Below are positions 16,276 through 24,815 of a stretch of DNA of 40,563 nucleotides, one piece after another. Below the pieces are notes generated by a model, which worked only from the letters and a program-made list of their open reading frames with translations, ran no database searches and was not told the DNA's origin. How positions within the stretch are numbered: position 1 is the first letter of the stretch; every line of letters begins with the position of its first letter. This DNA comes from an uncultured Bacteroidales bacterium (GTDB taxonomy: Bacteria > Bacteroidota > Bacteroidia > Bacteroidales > UBA932). The stretch is from the NCBI GenBank assembly GCA_934725015.1, contig CAKVAS010000021.1, forward strand, positions 1-40,563, read 5' to 3'. Both the position numbers and the translations under genes were made by a program.

Positions 16276-18888
16276 CTACCTCATTTCGCGGACGGTGTAA
16301 CCGAGGGACTGGAGGTGAGGAATCTGGCGGGACTTGAGACTGTAGGCGAAGCGCGGCCAGGACTTGCTTTCCGGACGGCTCCACTGAACTTCGGCGAGAG
16401 CGAGCATACGGGGGAGGAGCATATATTCAAGGTGCTCGTTGCGTGCGATGAACTCCGTCCAGAGATTGCCCTGCACTCCGAGAATGTGGTGGCTGTGCTC
16501 GGCGCTGATGCCTTCAAGAGGCTCGTAGGAGTAGCATTTCTCAATCGGGAGGTAGTGCCCGATGCCGGTCGGCTCGCGCATGGGGTCGGGACCGGGGCAG
16601 TAGTCGAGGTAGCAGAATGAGGTCGGGGTCATGATCGCGTCGAACCCGCTGCAGGCGGCCTTGATTCCGCCTTCCGTGCCGCGCCAGGACATCACCGTCG
16701 CGCCCGGTTCGAGCGTGCCTTCGAGAATCTCGTCCCAGCCTATGACCTTCTTCCCCTTGGCCGCGAGCATCTTCTGAACCCTTGAGGTCACATAGTTCTG
16801 AAGGTAGTGTTCCGCGCTCCATTCCTCGGTGTCCCTGAGACCGAGTTCGGCGATGCGTCTCCGGCAGTCCGGACATTCCTTCCACCGGGCCTTGGGGCAT
16901 TCGTCGCCTCCGATGTGGATGTATTTTCCGGGGAATATGTCGCAGAGCTCGCTGAAAACGCCGTCGAGAAAGTCGAAGGATGACTCCTTGCCGACGCAGA
17001 GAACATCCGGGGCTATGTCCCATAGCGTGAACACCTTGTACGGGCCTCCCGTGCAGCCGAGCTCCGGATAGGCCGCGAGAGCCGAGACGAGATGTGCCGG
17101 AAGGTCAATCTCCGGAACAATCTCTATTCCGCGCTCCGCAGCATAGGAGACGACTTCGCGCAGCTGCTCCTGCGTGTAGAACCCTCCGTAGCGGATTCCG
17201 TCGTTGTGGTTGACGTCCCAATCCACCTGACTTCCGTCTCGCCATGCTCCGATTTCTGTAAGACGTGGATATTTCTTTATCTCGACCCTCCATCCGTGGT
17301 CGTCCGTCAGATGCCAGTGGAAGCGGTTCAGCTTGTACATGGCCATCACGTCGAGAATCTTCTTCACCTCGTCAATCCTGAAGAAGTGCCTTGAGCAGTC
17401 GAGTTCGAGCCCTCGGTAGGCAAAGCGGGGGAAGTCCCTTATCGACACGCAGGGAACATTCGCTCCGTTCCCGCAAGAAAGCATCTGCTTCAAAGTCTCT
17501 ATGGCGTAGAGGGTTCCGGAATATGAACCCGAACGTACCGAAATTCCGTCGCGGCGGACGTCGATTTCATATCCCTCGCCTTCGATGGACTTGTCACGGG
17601 TGAAGACAATCTTCGACGATGGCCTTTTTTCGCCGAAGGCCTCGGAAACATACTCCCCGAAGCCTTCAACCATTTTCCTTTCAGCCTTTGACAGCCCCGA
17701 TGAACTGACCTTCGCGCCTATGGCATTGAAGCTTCCACCGTGAGAAGTCACCTCGGCGGGGTAGGGCACGACGGACAGGACCTTGCAGTTCACTGCCTTT
17801 ATGCACTCGACCTCCTCCTCGCTGTATGGCGACCCGTCTCCGCGCAGGATGTCGTGGAACCAGACCTCAGGCTCGTCTGTCGGGCACGGGCTGTGCATCG
17901 TCTCCCAATCGAAGATTGTGTTGGACTTGCCGGAGACGAGTCCCCAGTTGATTGCTCCGACGTTTTCCCGTCTGAGCATCGGGAGTATGTCCCGGAACGT
18001 GCTGTTCTGCGTGCGTGCCATATACTCCGTGCAGACCATCGGCTTACCGTATGCCCTGAGCGTGTCTATCATCGCCTGATGCCTCTCCGGAGACTCGTAG
18101 GTGTGGTAGGTGACGATGTCCGAGTTCTCAATCTGCCAAACGTTCATCTCCCTGAGCAGCGGACTCCAGACCCCCGCCGTAAGCGGTTGTGACGGGTTCA
18201 CGCGCCTTGCCCAGCGGAAGATGTCCTTCAGGAGCGGGAACGACCTTTCGTAGTAGCGGTGCGGGTCCTGGCCGCCGCCCGGCTCGTTGTAGAGATCCCA
18301 GGCATAGACGCGAGGGTCGTCCTTGAAGCTCGTCATCACGTCCGTCACGTATGCCTCAAGCCGTGCGGCGACCGCAGCGGTGTCGGCCGCGTAGTCAAGC
18401 CCGCTGCCGGACTCGCCGTAGAACAGCGCCCCCGGGTCCTTCGCCCATCCTGAGTTGTGCACGCCTTTTTTCGGCTCGGGCTGCTTTCCGAGCGCGTAGC
18501 TTTCGCACCAGCAGTCGTCGAGGAAGACGAACATCGTGGATATGCCGTGCGACGACGAGATTTCGAGATATTTCTCCATCCTGCTCTTGAACCCGTCGGC
18601 GTCGGCTTCCCACAGGGCGTGGTGGAGGAATACTCTCATGCAGTTGAAACCGAGGTCTTCCGCCCATCCGAGCTCGCGGTCGATGGCCTTGGGGTCGAAG
18701 GTGTCCTCCTGCCACATCTCAAGCTGGTTTATGGCGTAGGCCGGAATGTAGTCGCATCCGGACACCCATCCTTTTTCCTCGAACCATGCGTTCGCCTTCT
18801 CCTTCGTCCAGACTTTTCCGGTCTTCGCCGTGCAGCCGCAGAGGAGAAGAAAGGCGGCGATAATAATTATGCTTTTTGTCGCTTTCAT
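16276..18888 (-). CDS. Lipoprotein with GH5-like and GH20 beta-N-acetylhexosaminidase domains
   Basis: An 870-aa two-enzyme surface or periplasmic lipoprotein. The start at 18888 gives a signal peptide with lipobox LCGC (MKATKSIIIIAAFLLLCGCTAK). Residues ~25-380 form a GH5-like TIM barrel with candidate catalytic acids Glu202 (LYNEPG) and Glu288 (CTEYM). Residues ~385-500 look like the GH20 N-terminal domain, and ~500-870 are a GH20 catalytic barrel with the Asp-Glu pair D662-E663 in HIGGDECPK plus ELDCSRHFF, WHLTDDHGWR and VMSWRGTEGG. GH20 enzymes remove terminal GlcNAc/GalNAc. It is the last gene of the PUL. Pairing with the susC/susD genes suggests a host- or plant-derived N-acetylated glycan target; the GH5-like substrate is unknown. 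Confidence 0.85.
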   Translation of the reverse strand: MKATKSIIIIAAFLLLCGCTAKTGKVWTKEKANAWFEEKGWVSGCDYIPAYAINQLEMWQEDTFDPKAIDRELGWAEDLGFNCMRVFLHHALWEADADGFKSRMEKYLEISSSHGISTMFVFLDDCWCESYALGKQPEPKKGVHNSGWAKDPGALFYGESGSGLDYAADTAAVAARLEAYVTDVMTSFKDDPRVYAWDLYNEPGGGQDPHRYYERSFPLLKDIFRWARRVNPSQPLTAGVWSPLLREMNVWQIENSDIVTYHTYESPERHQAMIDTLRAYGKPMVCTEYMARTQNSTFRDILPMLRRENVGAINWGLVSGKSNTIFDWETMHSPCPTDEPEVWFHDILRGDGSPYSEEEVECIKAVNCKVLSVVPYPAEVTSHGGSFNAIGAKVSSSGLSKAERKMVEGFGEYVSEAFGEKRPSSKIVFTRDKSIEGEGYEIDVRRDGISVRSGSYSGTLYAIETLKQMLSCGNGANVPCVSIRDFPRFAYRGLELDCSRHFFRIDEVKKILDVMAMYKLNRFHWHLTDDHGWRVEIKKYPRLTEIGAWRDGSQVDWDVNHNDGIRYGGFYTQEQLREVVSYAAERGIEIVPEIDLPAHLVSALAAYPELGCTGGPYKVFTLWDIAPDVLCVGKESSFDFLDGVFSELCDIFPGKYIHIGGDECPKARWKECPDCRRRIAELGLRDTEEWSAEHYLQNYVTSRVQKMLAAKGKKVIGWDEILEGTLEPGATVMSWRGTEGGIKAACSGFDAIMTPTSFCYLDYCPGPDPMREPTGIGHYLPIEKCYSYEPLEGISAEHSHHILGVQGNLWTEFIARNEHLEYMLLPRMLALAEVQWSRPESKSWPRFAYSLKSRQIPHLQSLGYTVREMR

Positions 18889-18929
18889 ATATTTCAGATT
18901 ATATATTTTGTCATGGCTGTACATTTATA

Positions 18930-19035
18930 TTCTGTCATCTCGAATTATTCTGTCGTCTCGAATTATTCTGTCGTCTCGAATTATTCTGTCATCTCGAATT
19001 ATTCTGTCATCTCGAATTATTCTGTCATCTCGAAC
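18930..19035 (+). repeat. Tandem 18-bp repeat array, unit TTCTGTC(A/G)TCTCGAATTA
   Basis: Five full copies of an 18-bp unit start at 18930, 18948, 18966, 18984 and 19002, with a sixth partial copy from 19020. Copies differ only at A/G in the eighth base. The core CTGTCATCTCGAA is the reverse complement of the core of the array at 19096-19246. No coding role: the reading frames just repeat. Confidence 0.95.
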
Positions 19036-19095
19036 ATAGTGAGAGATCTATAGCGCTGTAATATTTTGTCGCATAAAGATTTCTCGCTTCATTTC
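19036..19095. repeat. Centre of the inverted repeat between the two arrays
   Basis: TGTCATCTCGAA...GAGAGATCT (ending near 19048) is mirrored by AGATTTCTCGCTTC...CGAAATGACA (from 19077), so the arrays face each other around a ~28-bp centre. The sequence matches the common Bacteroidetes intergenic element TGTCATTTCGA...GAGAAATCT. The rest of 18889-19262 holds no gene that I can see. Confidence 0.75.
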
Positions 19096-19246
19096 ATTCC
19101 GCTCGAAATGACAGCCGGGAAATTCCGCTCGAAATGACAGTTGGGAAATTCCGCTCGAAATGACAGCCGGGAAATTCCGTTCGAAATGACAGCCGGGAAA
19201 TTCCGTTCGAGATGACAGTTGGGAAATTCCGTTCGAGATGACAGGG
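19096..19246 (+). repeat. Tandem 26-bp repeat array with core TCGAAATGACAG
   Basis: Units start at 19096, 19122, 19148, 19174, 19200 and 19226 (last one partial). They follow ATTCCG(C/T)TCGA(A/G)ATGACAG with CCGGGAA or TTGGGAA ends. There is no spacer variation, so this is not CRISPR. It lies just after the stop of the glycosidase-like gene at 19263-20483. Confidence 0.95.
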
Positions 19247-19262
19247 CTGCCCGCAGAGATGG

Positions 19263-20483
19263 CTACTGAACTTGGAAGAGGACGATGTCTCCGGGAGCGA
19301 CGGTGAAGCGGCCGGACCTGGCGGCGGCCTTGTAGCCCTCCTTGTCAATCTGCCATGCCTCGCCCGTGAACGCGACGTCGAGCGTCATGTCCGCCTTGTA
19401 GTCCTTGTTCACCACGGCGATGTATGTCCTGCCGTCCTTCCGCACTCTCGAAACCACCGCGCCGTTGTCGCTCGTGGAGAGGGCGGAGATGCCGTCCGGA
19501 AGCGTAGCGAGGGCCTTCGTGCCGTAGGGAAGGCTCGTGCCGGTGTGCCAAACGTCCGTGACGTCGGCCCCGAGGAAAATCTTCGACAGCGACTGGAGTT
19601 CCTTGTTGAGGGTCTTCACGCGGTCATACACCTGCGTCGGGCCGTTCTGGTATATTCCCCAGTAGGTGAAGTACTGGAAGCCCTGCGCTCCGTAGGCGAG
19701 GTTGCTGAACATCTGGACGCGGAGCTCGGCAAGCGTCGGGATGGGGTAGAGCACCCCTTCGAGCCTGTGGGAGAGCGAGAGGGCGAACGCCCAGAACGGG
19801 ATGTTGCGGGCGCGGGACACGCGGCGGACGTCTTCGAGGTTCTTGTACCATTCCCTGCGGAGCGAGCTGACTCCATCGACCTCAATGACCGGGTAGTGGT
19901 CGAAGGAGAGGAAGCGCACGGGTACCTGCGAGAGGCAGGAGGTGAGCTTTGACATATATCCGTCGATGCTGCCCCACGCCCAGTTCGGGTAGAGGTTGAT
20001 GTAGCAGAGGTGCTTGTCATCGACCGCCCTGATTGCCTTCACCTGCGAGGCGAGCGTCGGAATGTCGCTGACCTCCGGCTCGTCCTTTATGTGGTAGCCG
20101 AAGAGCGCCGGGTGGGACATCATCGTGCGGACGGTGTTCTCAGTGTCCGAGAAAAGCTCGTCGCTCTTGGTGATGAGCCTGATTCCCGACTTCTGCGCGG
20201 CGTCGAGCGCGAGCATCACCTCGTCGAGGCTCTTGTACCATCCGAGATAGACATTGAATCCGCACTCCTTCATGGAGCTGAACCTCGTCACGAACTGCTC
20301 CGGTGTCTGGCTGTCGGTCCATGCGATGATGGGGAACTGCCCCTCAACGGTGAGTCCTGTAAGGTCAATGGTCGGAGTGGCGTTCCCGCCGTTTCCCGAG
20401 TTCCCGGAACCCATGGATTTTCCGCAGGCCGTCACCAGAGCGATGACGGCCGCGAAAGAAAACAGTAGTCTTTTGGCTTTCAT
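19263..20483 (-). CDS. TIM-barrel glycosidase-like lipoprotein (paralogue A)
   Basis: A 406-aa lipoprotein (MKAKRLLFSFAAVIALVTACGK, lipobox VTAC) with a Gly/Ser/Asn linker and then a TIM-barrel domain. Conserved blocks shared with the paralogue at 21936-23108: HPALFGYHIKDEPEVSDIP, YINLYPNWAWGS, FLSFDHYPVIEVDG and WAFALSLSHRLEGVLYPIPT. The Glu of KDEPE and the Asp of SFDHYP are plausible catalytic residues. The C-terminal ~90 residues look like a beta-sandwich. I cannot name a CAZy family; a GH42/GHA-clan-like relative is possible. Its place in the PUL argues for a role in trimming the imported glycan at the cell surface. Confidence 0.65.
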   Translation of the reverse strand: MKAKRLLFSFAAVIALVTACGKSMGSGNSGNGGNATPTIDLTGLTVEGQFPIIAWTDSQTPEQFVTRFSSMKECGFNVYLGWYKSLDEVMLALDAAQKSGIRLITKSDELFSDTENTVRTMMSHPALFGYHIKDEPEVSDIPTLASQVKAIRAVDDKHLCYINLYPNWAWGSIDGYMSKLTSCLSQVPVRFLSFDHYPVIEVDGVSSLRREWYKNLEDVRRVSRARNIPFWAFALSLSHRLEGVLYPIPTLAELRVQMFSNLAYGAQGFQYFTYWGIYQNGPTQVYDRVKTLNKELQSLSKIFLGADVTDVWHTGTSLPYGTKALATLPDGISALSTSDNGAVVSRVRKDGRTYIAVVNKDYKADMTLDVAFTGEAWQIDKEGYKAAARSGRFTVAPGDIVLFQVQ

Positions 20484-20528
20484 TGTGTTATATTGATTGT
20501 TCCTATGCGGAAAGCTGCAATGTACCGG

Positions 20529-21923
20529 TTATTTCTTCTCCGGATCATCGGTACCGGCGGCAAGTGCCGGAAGTTCGGTCTTTGTCCACTTAACGAGGGA
20601 GACATTCTTTGATGCCTTGTCGTAATTGAGCATATAAAGCCCTTCGGTGAATGACGCGCCTGCGTTGCCGTAGTTGCCGTCGGTCTTGCCGGTTTCCGGG
20701 TCTGCTTCGATAGGGGAAATCAATAGAGTCTCAGGAGTTGTCGAAGCCCAGTCGAGTTCGTTTGCCCAAGCGCGTGCACTATAGGCCTTTATCGCAAAAT
20801 TCTCCTTGAGATAGAGCAGCGTGCAGAACTTTCCCTCGTCGGTTTTCACGCAGGATACCGCATCGTATGAAACCTGAGCGCCTGCGGCGAACCAGTTGAG
20901 CGGGTGGGTCTCGCAGAATGGAGACATAGGCAGTGACGCATTATTTCCTGTTATCCAGAGGGCATCAGTGCATGTCCATTGCTCCTTTACGATAATCCAT
21001 TTTGTATCAGGGACGTAATAAACCTCGAAGTGCTCGCCGGTGTGTCCTGTGTAACGGGCGGTGTTCGCCTCAACATCGGCAAAGCGGTCAGCCTGAAGCA
21101 GCGCTCCGTCAGGATAATTGATGAACAGAATGCGGCAGTCCTGCACAAGAGGACGGTTCCAATAAACCTTGTTTCCCTGATCGTCCGCCATAGTCGCGAA
21201 ATCAAAAATTTCCGTGTGGTCAAGCATCTTGCTCAGCTTTTCCTCGAAGAGGTCGAACCCAATCCATTTCAGAGCGTATTCCCCGCTTTCCGGTTTCGTG
21301 AATTCCCATTTCTTGCCGTCGGCATCGACCTTGTTGTCTGAAGTAATCTTCGACGCTATCGTGAAGTTCGCTCCGAGTTCAGCAAGGCTGCCTTCAGTGC
21401 GGTAGTTTCCCTTGACTGCGGTCTGCTTCATCGGCCACACATGACCGGTATTGTCCACGAGCCAAAGTTTTTCAATGATTTCCTGCGCCTTGATTTTTAC
21501 ATTGTTCTCCCGGGCGAGCCTTTCTTCGGTATATAGGCCGTCCGTGTTTGTGACCTTCATCGAAACTTCAGGATAAAAGTCCTCGTCGAGGCTTGCTGCG
21601 GAGATAGGAAAGTCAAATGTTTTCTCAACTTTTGCGGATGTGCCTTCGAGAGTGAACTCCGCAGTTCCGATTATTTCCGTGCCTTTCTTGATTTCGAGAC
21701 TGAACTTTTCGAGCGTGCTGCCTTTCACGCTCACCTGAGCCTCGAACTTTACGGTGTTTCCGACTTCGATTTCAGTTTCACCGCCATTCCCTCGGAGGGT
21801 GGCATTTTCAATCACCGGAGCTTCCGGTTCTGCAGTGGTTGTTGATGGGTCTTCTTCCTTCCTGCACGCGAGGGCGAGGAGAGAGGTCGCGGTCAAAATT
21901 AGTAATGATTTAATGTAACGCAT
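20529..21923 (-). CDS. SusE/SusF-type surface glycan-binding lipoprotein (paralogue A)
   Basis: A 464-aa lipoprotein (MRYIKSLLILTATSLLALACRKEE, lipobox ALAC) with an acidic spacer and an N-terminal Ig-like region (about 40-140), then beta-rich domains. LWLVDNTGHVWPM, VQDCRILFINYPDG, and WIIVKEQWTCTDALWITGNNASLP mirror segments in the paralogue at 23251-24651, so the two are homologous. Proteins at this place in PULs bind the target glycan outside the cell and pass it to SusCD. It lies between the two glycosidase-like genes. No enzymatic motif is seen. Confidence 0.7.
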   Translation of the reverse strand: MRYIKSLLILTATSLLALACRKEEDPSTTTAEPEAPVIENATLRGNGGETEIEVGNTVKFEAQVSVKGSTLEKFSLEIKKGTEIIGTAEFTLEGTSAKVEKTFDFPISAASLDEDFYPEVSMKVTNTDGLYTEERLARENNVKIKAQEIIEKLWLVDNTGHVWPMKQTAVKGNYRTEGSLAELGANFTIASKITSDNKVDADGKKWEFTKPESGEYALKWIGFDLFEEKLSKMLDHTEIFDFATMADDQGNKVYWNRPLVQDCRILFINYPDGALLQADRFADVEANTARYTGHTGEHFEVYYVPDTKWIIVKEQWTCTDALWITGNNASLPMSPFCETHPLNWFAAGAQVSYDAVSCVKTDEGKFCTLLYLKENFAIKAYSARAWANELDWASTTPETLLISPIEADPETGKTDGNYGNAGASFTEGLYMLNYDKASKNVSLVKWTKTELPALAAGTDDPEKK

Positions 21924-21935
21924 AATTTTTAGTAA

Positions 21936-23108
21936 TTATATGGTTTGTAAATAAAACACGGCGACATTGCCGGGCTCAATCTTCATCGGCTTTCCGTCGA
22001 ATCTCAGCCTGCCTTCGGGCGTCACTTCCTTCACCTTTCCCCTGAAGCGTATGCCGAGAATCGCGGGGTTCACGCAGTCCCTGTTCTGGACGGCGACATA
22101 TCTTTTCCCTCCGTTTTCAATGAGGGACACGACCCCTCCGTCTCCAGAGATTTTGAGACTTTCAACACATTCGTAAAGTGCTGAGTCCTCGTCAAGCTTT
22201 CGTGTGCCATCGGGGATATTGTCTCCCGTGTGACGGACTTCGAGAATACGGCATCCGAGGAAGACGGGGGAATATGCCCGGATTTCCGAATTTACCTGAC
22301 GGACAATGTCATACACCGAGATGCGGCAGTGCTTCGTCGGGTCATATATGCCTCCGGCGGTGAAATACTGGATGGCCTGCGCACCGTAGAGGAGGTCGCT
22401 GAAGACCTGAAGGCGAAGGTGTCCGAGTGTGGGAATCGGATAGAAGGCCTCGGGGGACGGCGGGCCGAGACGGTGGGATTTTGTGAGCGCGAATGCCCAG
22501 AACGGTTTCCCGTGGCGGCGCGACATCGCCGAGAACTCCTCAAGGTTGCGGTACCATCCCGGACGGACCGACACGCTCCCGTCCTCGTTTTCCGTGATAG
22601 GGTACTGGTCAAAGGAGTAGAACGGGACCTCCACCTCCGATGCAAATCTTTCGATTCTTTCGGCATATAGGCTGTCACCCCAAGCCCAGTTCGGGTAGAG
22701 GTTCACGTAGGACGGGTGAGCGGGGTCGAGCTCCGCGATTTTTCCGACGAGTTCGGCTACCCACGGGATGTCCCAAGTCTCGGGTTCATCCTTGACGTGC
22801 CATGCGTACAGGGCGGGGTGCTCCTTGAAGCGGGCGACGGACCGCGATGTGGAGTCCCTGAGCTGCGGGAAACCGGGGATTAGCTTCAGACCCGCCTCCT
22901 GCGCCGCTTCGAGGGCTGCGGCTGCCTCATCCGCCGTTCCGTACAGTCCGAGGTGGATGTCAATCCCGCATTCCTTGAGAGCGGGGAAGACCTCCTCGCT
23001 GCACTGCGGCGGCACTCCTGCCCATGTGATGACCGGGATGGTCTCTACGGGCCGTGTGCAGGCGATGATGAGCGGAATGACCGCGGTGGCTATGTTCTTT
23101 ATATTCAT
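21936..23108 (-). CDS. TIM-barrel glycosidase-like lipoprotein (paralogue B)
   Basis: A 390-aa protein with a short signal and probable lipobox (PLIIACTRP). It shares all the conserved blocks of the protein at 19263-20483: HPALYAWHVKDEPETWDIP, YVNLYPNWAWGD, FYSFDQYPITENEDG, and WAFALTKSHRLG...YPIPTLGHLRLQVFSDLLYGAQ. It lacks the Gly/Ser linker of its paralogue. The gene starts after paralogue SGBP B and is followed 12 bp later by SGBP A, so it sits in a duplicated pair of lipoprotein-enzyme units. Substrate unknown. Confidence 0.65.
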   Translation of the reverse strand: MNIKNIATAVIPLIIACTRPVETIPVITWAGVPPQCSEEVFPALKECGIDIHLGLYGTADEAAAALEAAQEAGLKLIPGFPQLRDSTSRSVARFKEHPALYAWHVKDEPETWDIPWVAELVGKIAELDPAHPSYVNLYPNWAWGDSLYAERIERFASEVEVPFYSFDQYPITENEDGSVSVRPGWYRNLEEFSAMSRRHGKPFWAFALTKSHRLGPPSPEAFYPIPTLGHLRLQVFSDLLYGAQAIQYFTAGGIYDPTKHCRISVYDIVRQVNSEIRAYSPVFLGCRILEVRHTGDNIPDGTRKLDEDSALYECVESLKISGDGGVVSLIENGGKRYVAVQNRDCVNPAILGIRFRGKVKEVTPEGRLRFDGKPMKIEPGNVAVFYLQTI

Positions 23109-23127
23109 GTCGTTGGTGGTTTGTTCG

Positions 23128-23204
23128 TGTCTGATCGGATTTCTCGCTTCGCTGTTTCTTCCTGTTGTTCAGATTTCTCGCTTCGCTCGAAATGACAGGG
23201 AGGG
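23128..23204. repeat. Copies of the intergenic TTTCTCGCTTCG...CGAAATGACAG repeat
   Basis: GATTTCTCGCTTCGCT occurs near 23137-23152 and again in AGATTTCTCGCTTCGCTCGAAATGACAG at about 23171-23198. It is the same element as at 19077-19120. It separates the two SGBP/glycosidase modules. Confidence 0.8.
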
Positions 23205-23250
23205 GTGAGATGACATGGCGGTTCGGGATGGCATGGCTGGGGGCAGTCGG

Positions 23251-24651
23251 TTAAAGCGCCGTGACATAGACTTCGGCCTTGCTGCCGTCGCCGCCTTTGT
23301 CGGCCTCCTTTGTGAAGTGGAGACGGATTTCGTGGAGCCCGGGCTTGAAGTCACTTCCGGGGCGGATGAATATCCCGTCGGTTATGGACGCCGTCTCCGG
23401 AGTCATCGACGTCATCTCCACCGTAGTGCTCCATTTGACCCAACGGAACGGCTGGATGGTGTAGTCGTCCTTGAGATAGACGAGTATGCTGAAGTCTCCC
23501 TTCGCGTCCTTCACAGCCGCGAGCGTCGCGTAGCGCACCTTTCCGTCCCCGTCGAGGTACTTCAGGTCGTGCGTGCTGTCATCGTTCCCCAGCGGGAAGC
23601 AGGCCTTGAGACCGGTAATCCAGACCTGGTCGGAGGTGTTGAAAACAGCGTAGTTCAGAATCATCCAGCCGGTTTCCGTGTCGAACCAGAAGCTCCAGTC
23701 GGCGCTGTGTCCGGTGAACTTTGCCGCAGTGTCGGAGAGAATCTCGAAGCGGTCGCTCTGAAGCATGGACTTGAGCTCGCCGAATCCGGAGAAGGTGACC
23801 TCGCAGTCCTGCACCAGATGCACCTTTTCCTTCGCGAGGTAGTTCACGCCGCTCTGGCTGACCGATTCCATGGCCGTCTTGTCGAGACTTACGGTGAGGT
23901 TCACAAGCTTGTCGATGCTGAAACTGTAGGTGTCGAAGCCGAACTTCCTGAAGCCGTATCCCTCGCTGTCGGGAACGTCGATGGCATCGCCGCCCTCCTT
24001 GACGAGCGAGATTTTCCCGCCCTCGGACATTCCCCAGACGAAGCCGCTGAAATCCGGCTTGCCTCCGCTGACCTTCTCCGCGATGAAGACCTTCTGTCCG
24101 AGCGCGGTGAGGTCGCTGCCCTCCGCCGTGCTGTAGGAGAGGCCGCCGGCCGTTCTGCCCATGGCGAACGCCGTTCCGTTCTCATCGACGACAAAAAGCT
24201 CGGCGGGAGCTGCCGGACGGTTCACGGAGACATTCCTGTCGCGGGATATTCTCGTCGAATATTCCCCTCCGGCCACATTCTTCGACGACACCGTCACCTC
24301 CGGGAAGAACCCTCCCTCGGCGAGATTCGCGGCGAAAGGCATCACAAACTCATATTCAATCTCCGCCTCATGACCGGTGACCTCGGTTTCCTTGCTGAAC
24401 ACGACATTGTCGCCGTACTTCACGGTGATTCCCCAGCTTTTCAGCTCATTGTAGTCGTCGTGTATCCGAGCAGTGAAGCTGACCGTCTCCCCGGCTGTGA
24501 TTTCCGTCTTTCCACCGGCAGAGACCGTCGGGTTTTCGATAATCGGACGCGAAGCCCATTCCGGCCAGGTCACGTTCCTGTCAATTTTCTCGGCGCAGCC
24601 GCACACCGTCACTGCCGCCGCAGCGAGTATCATACTCTTTATTATTTTCAT
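23251..24651 (-). CDS. SusE/SusF-type surface glycan-binding lipoprotein (paralogue B)
   Basis: A 466-aa lipoprotein (MKIIKSMILAAAAVTVCGCAEK, lipobox VCGC). The N-terminal part is Ig-like (GGKTEITAGETVSFTARIHD), followed by beta-rich domains with LFVVDENGTAFAMG, LVQDCEVTFSGFG and WMILNYAVFNTSDQVWITG, which align with the paralogue at 20529-21923. It follows susD directly (165 bp). Role by position: recognises the target glycan next to the SusCD pair. The long plus-strand open frame covering this gene is a shadow. Confidence 0.72.
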   Translation of the reverse strand: MKIIKSMILAAAAVTVCGCAEKIDRNVTWPEWASRPIIENPTVSAGGKTEITAGETVSFTARIHDDYNELKSWGITVKYGDNVVFSKETEVTGHEAEIEYEFVMPFAANLAEGGFFPEVTVSSKNVAGGEYSTRISRDRNVSVNRPAAPAELFVVDENGTAFAMGRTAGGLSYSTAEGSDLTALGQKVFIAEKVSGGKPDFSGFVWGMSEGGKISLVKEGGDAIDVPDSEGYGFRKFGFDTYSFSIDKLVNLTVSLDKTAMESVSQSGVNYLAKEKVHLVQDCEVTFSGFGELKSMLQSDRFEILSDTAAKFTGHSADWSFWFDTETGWMILNYAVFNTSDQVWITGLKACFPLGNDDSTHDLKYLDGDGKVRYATLAAVKDAKGDFSILVYLKDDYTIQPFRWVKWSTTVEMTSMTPETASITDGIFIRPGSDFKPGLHEIRLHFTKEADKGGDGSKAEVYVTAL

Positions 24652-24815
24652 TTTATTCTCTATGTTTTTTGAAGGTTTCTATATCTTCAGATAATAGGCA
24701 GTAAATAAGCTGCTGAGGATTTGAGAAATATTTTTGAGGATAGATTCGTCTCCGAAGAGGGAGCATACCGGGCGTATGTGACTGATGAGGAAACGAATAT
24801 AGACCAAAAAGATTC

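Noticed and set aside
18930..19246. Short repeats that might be a CRISPR array
   Set aside because: Units are tandem without unique spacers; no cas genes nearby. They match the intergenic repeat element.
23215..24672. A 485-aa plus-strand open frame
   Set aside because: Antisense to the SGBP B gene, which has a lipobox and PUL context. No recognisable motifs; typical shadow of a GC-biased gene.
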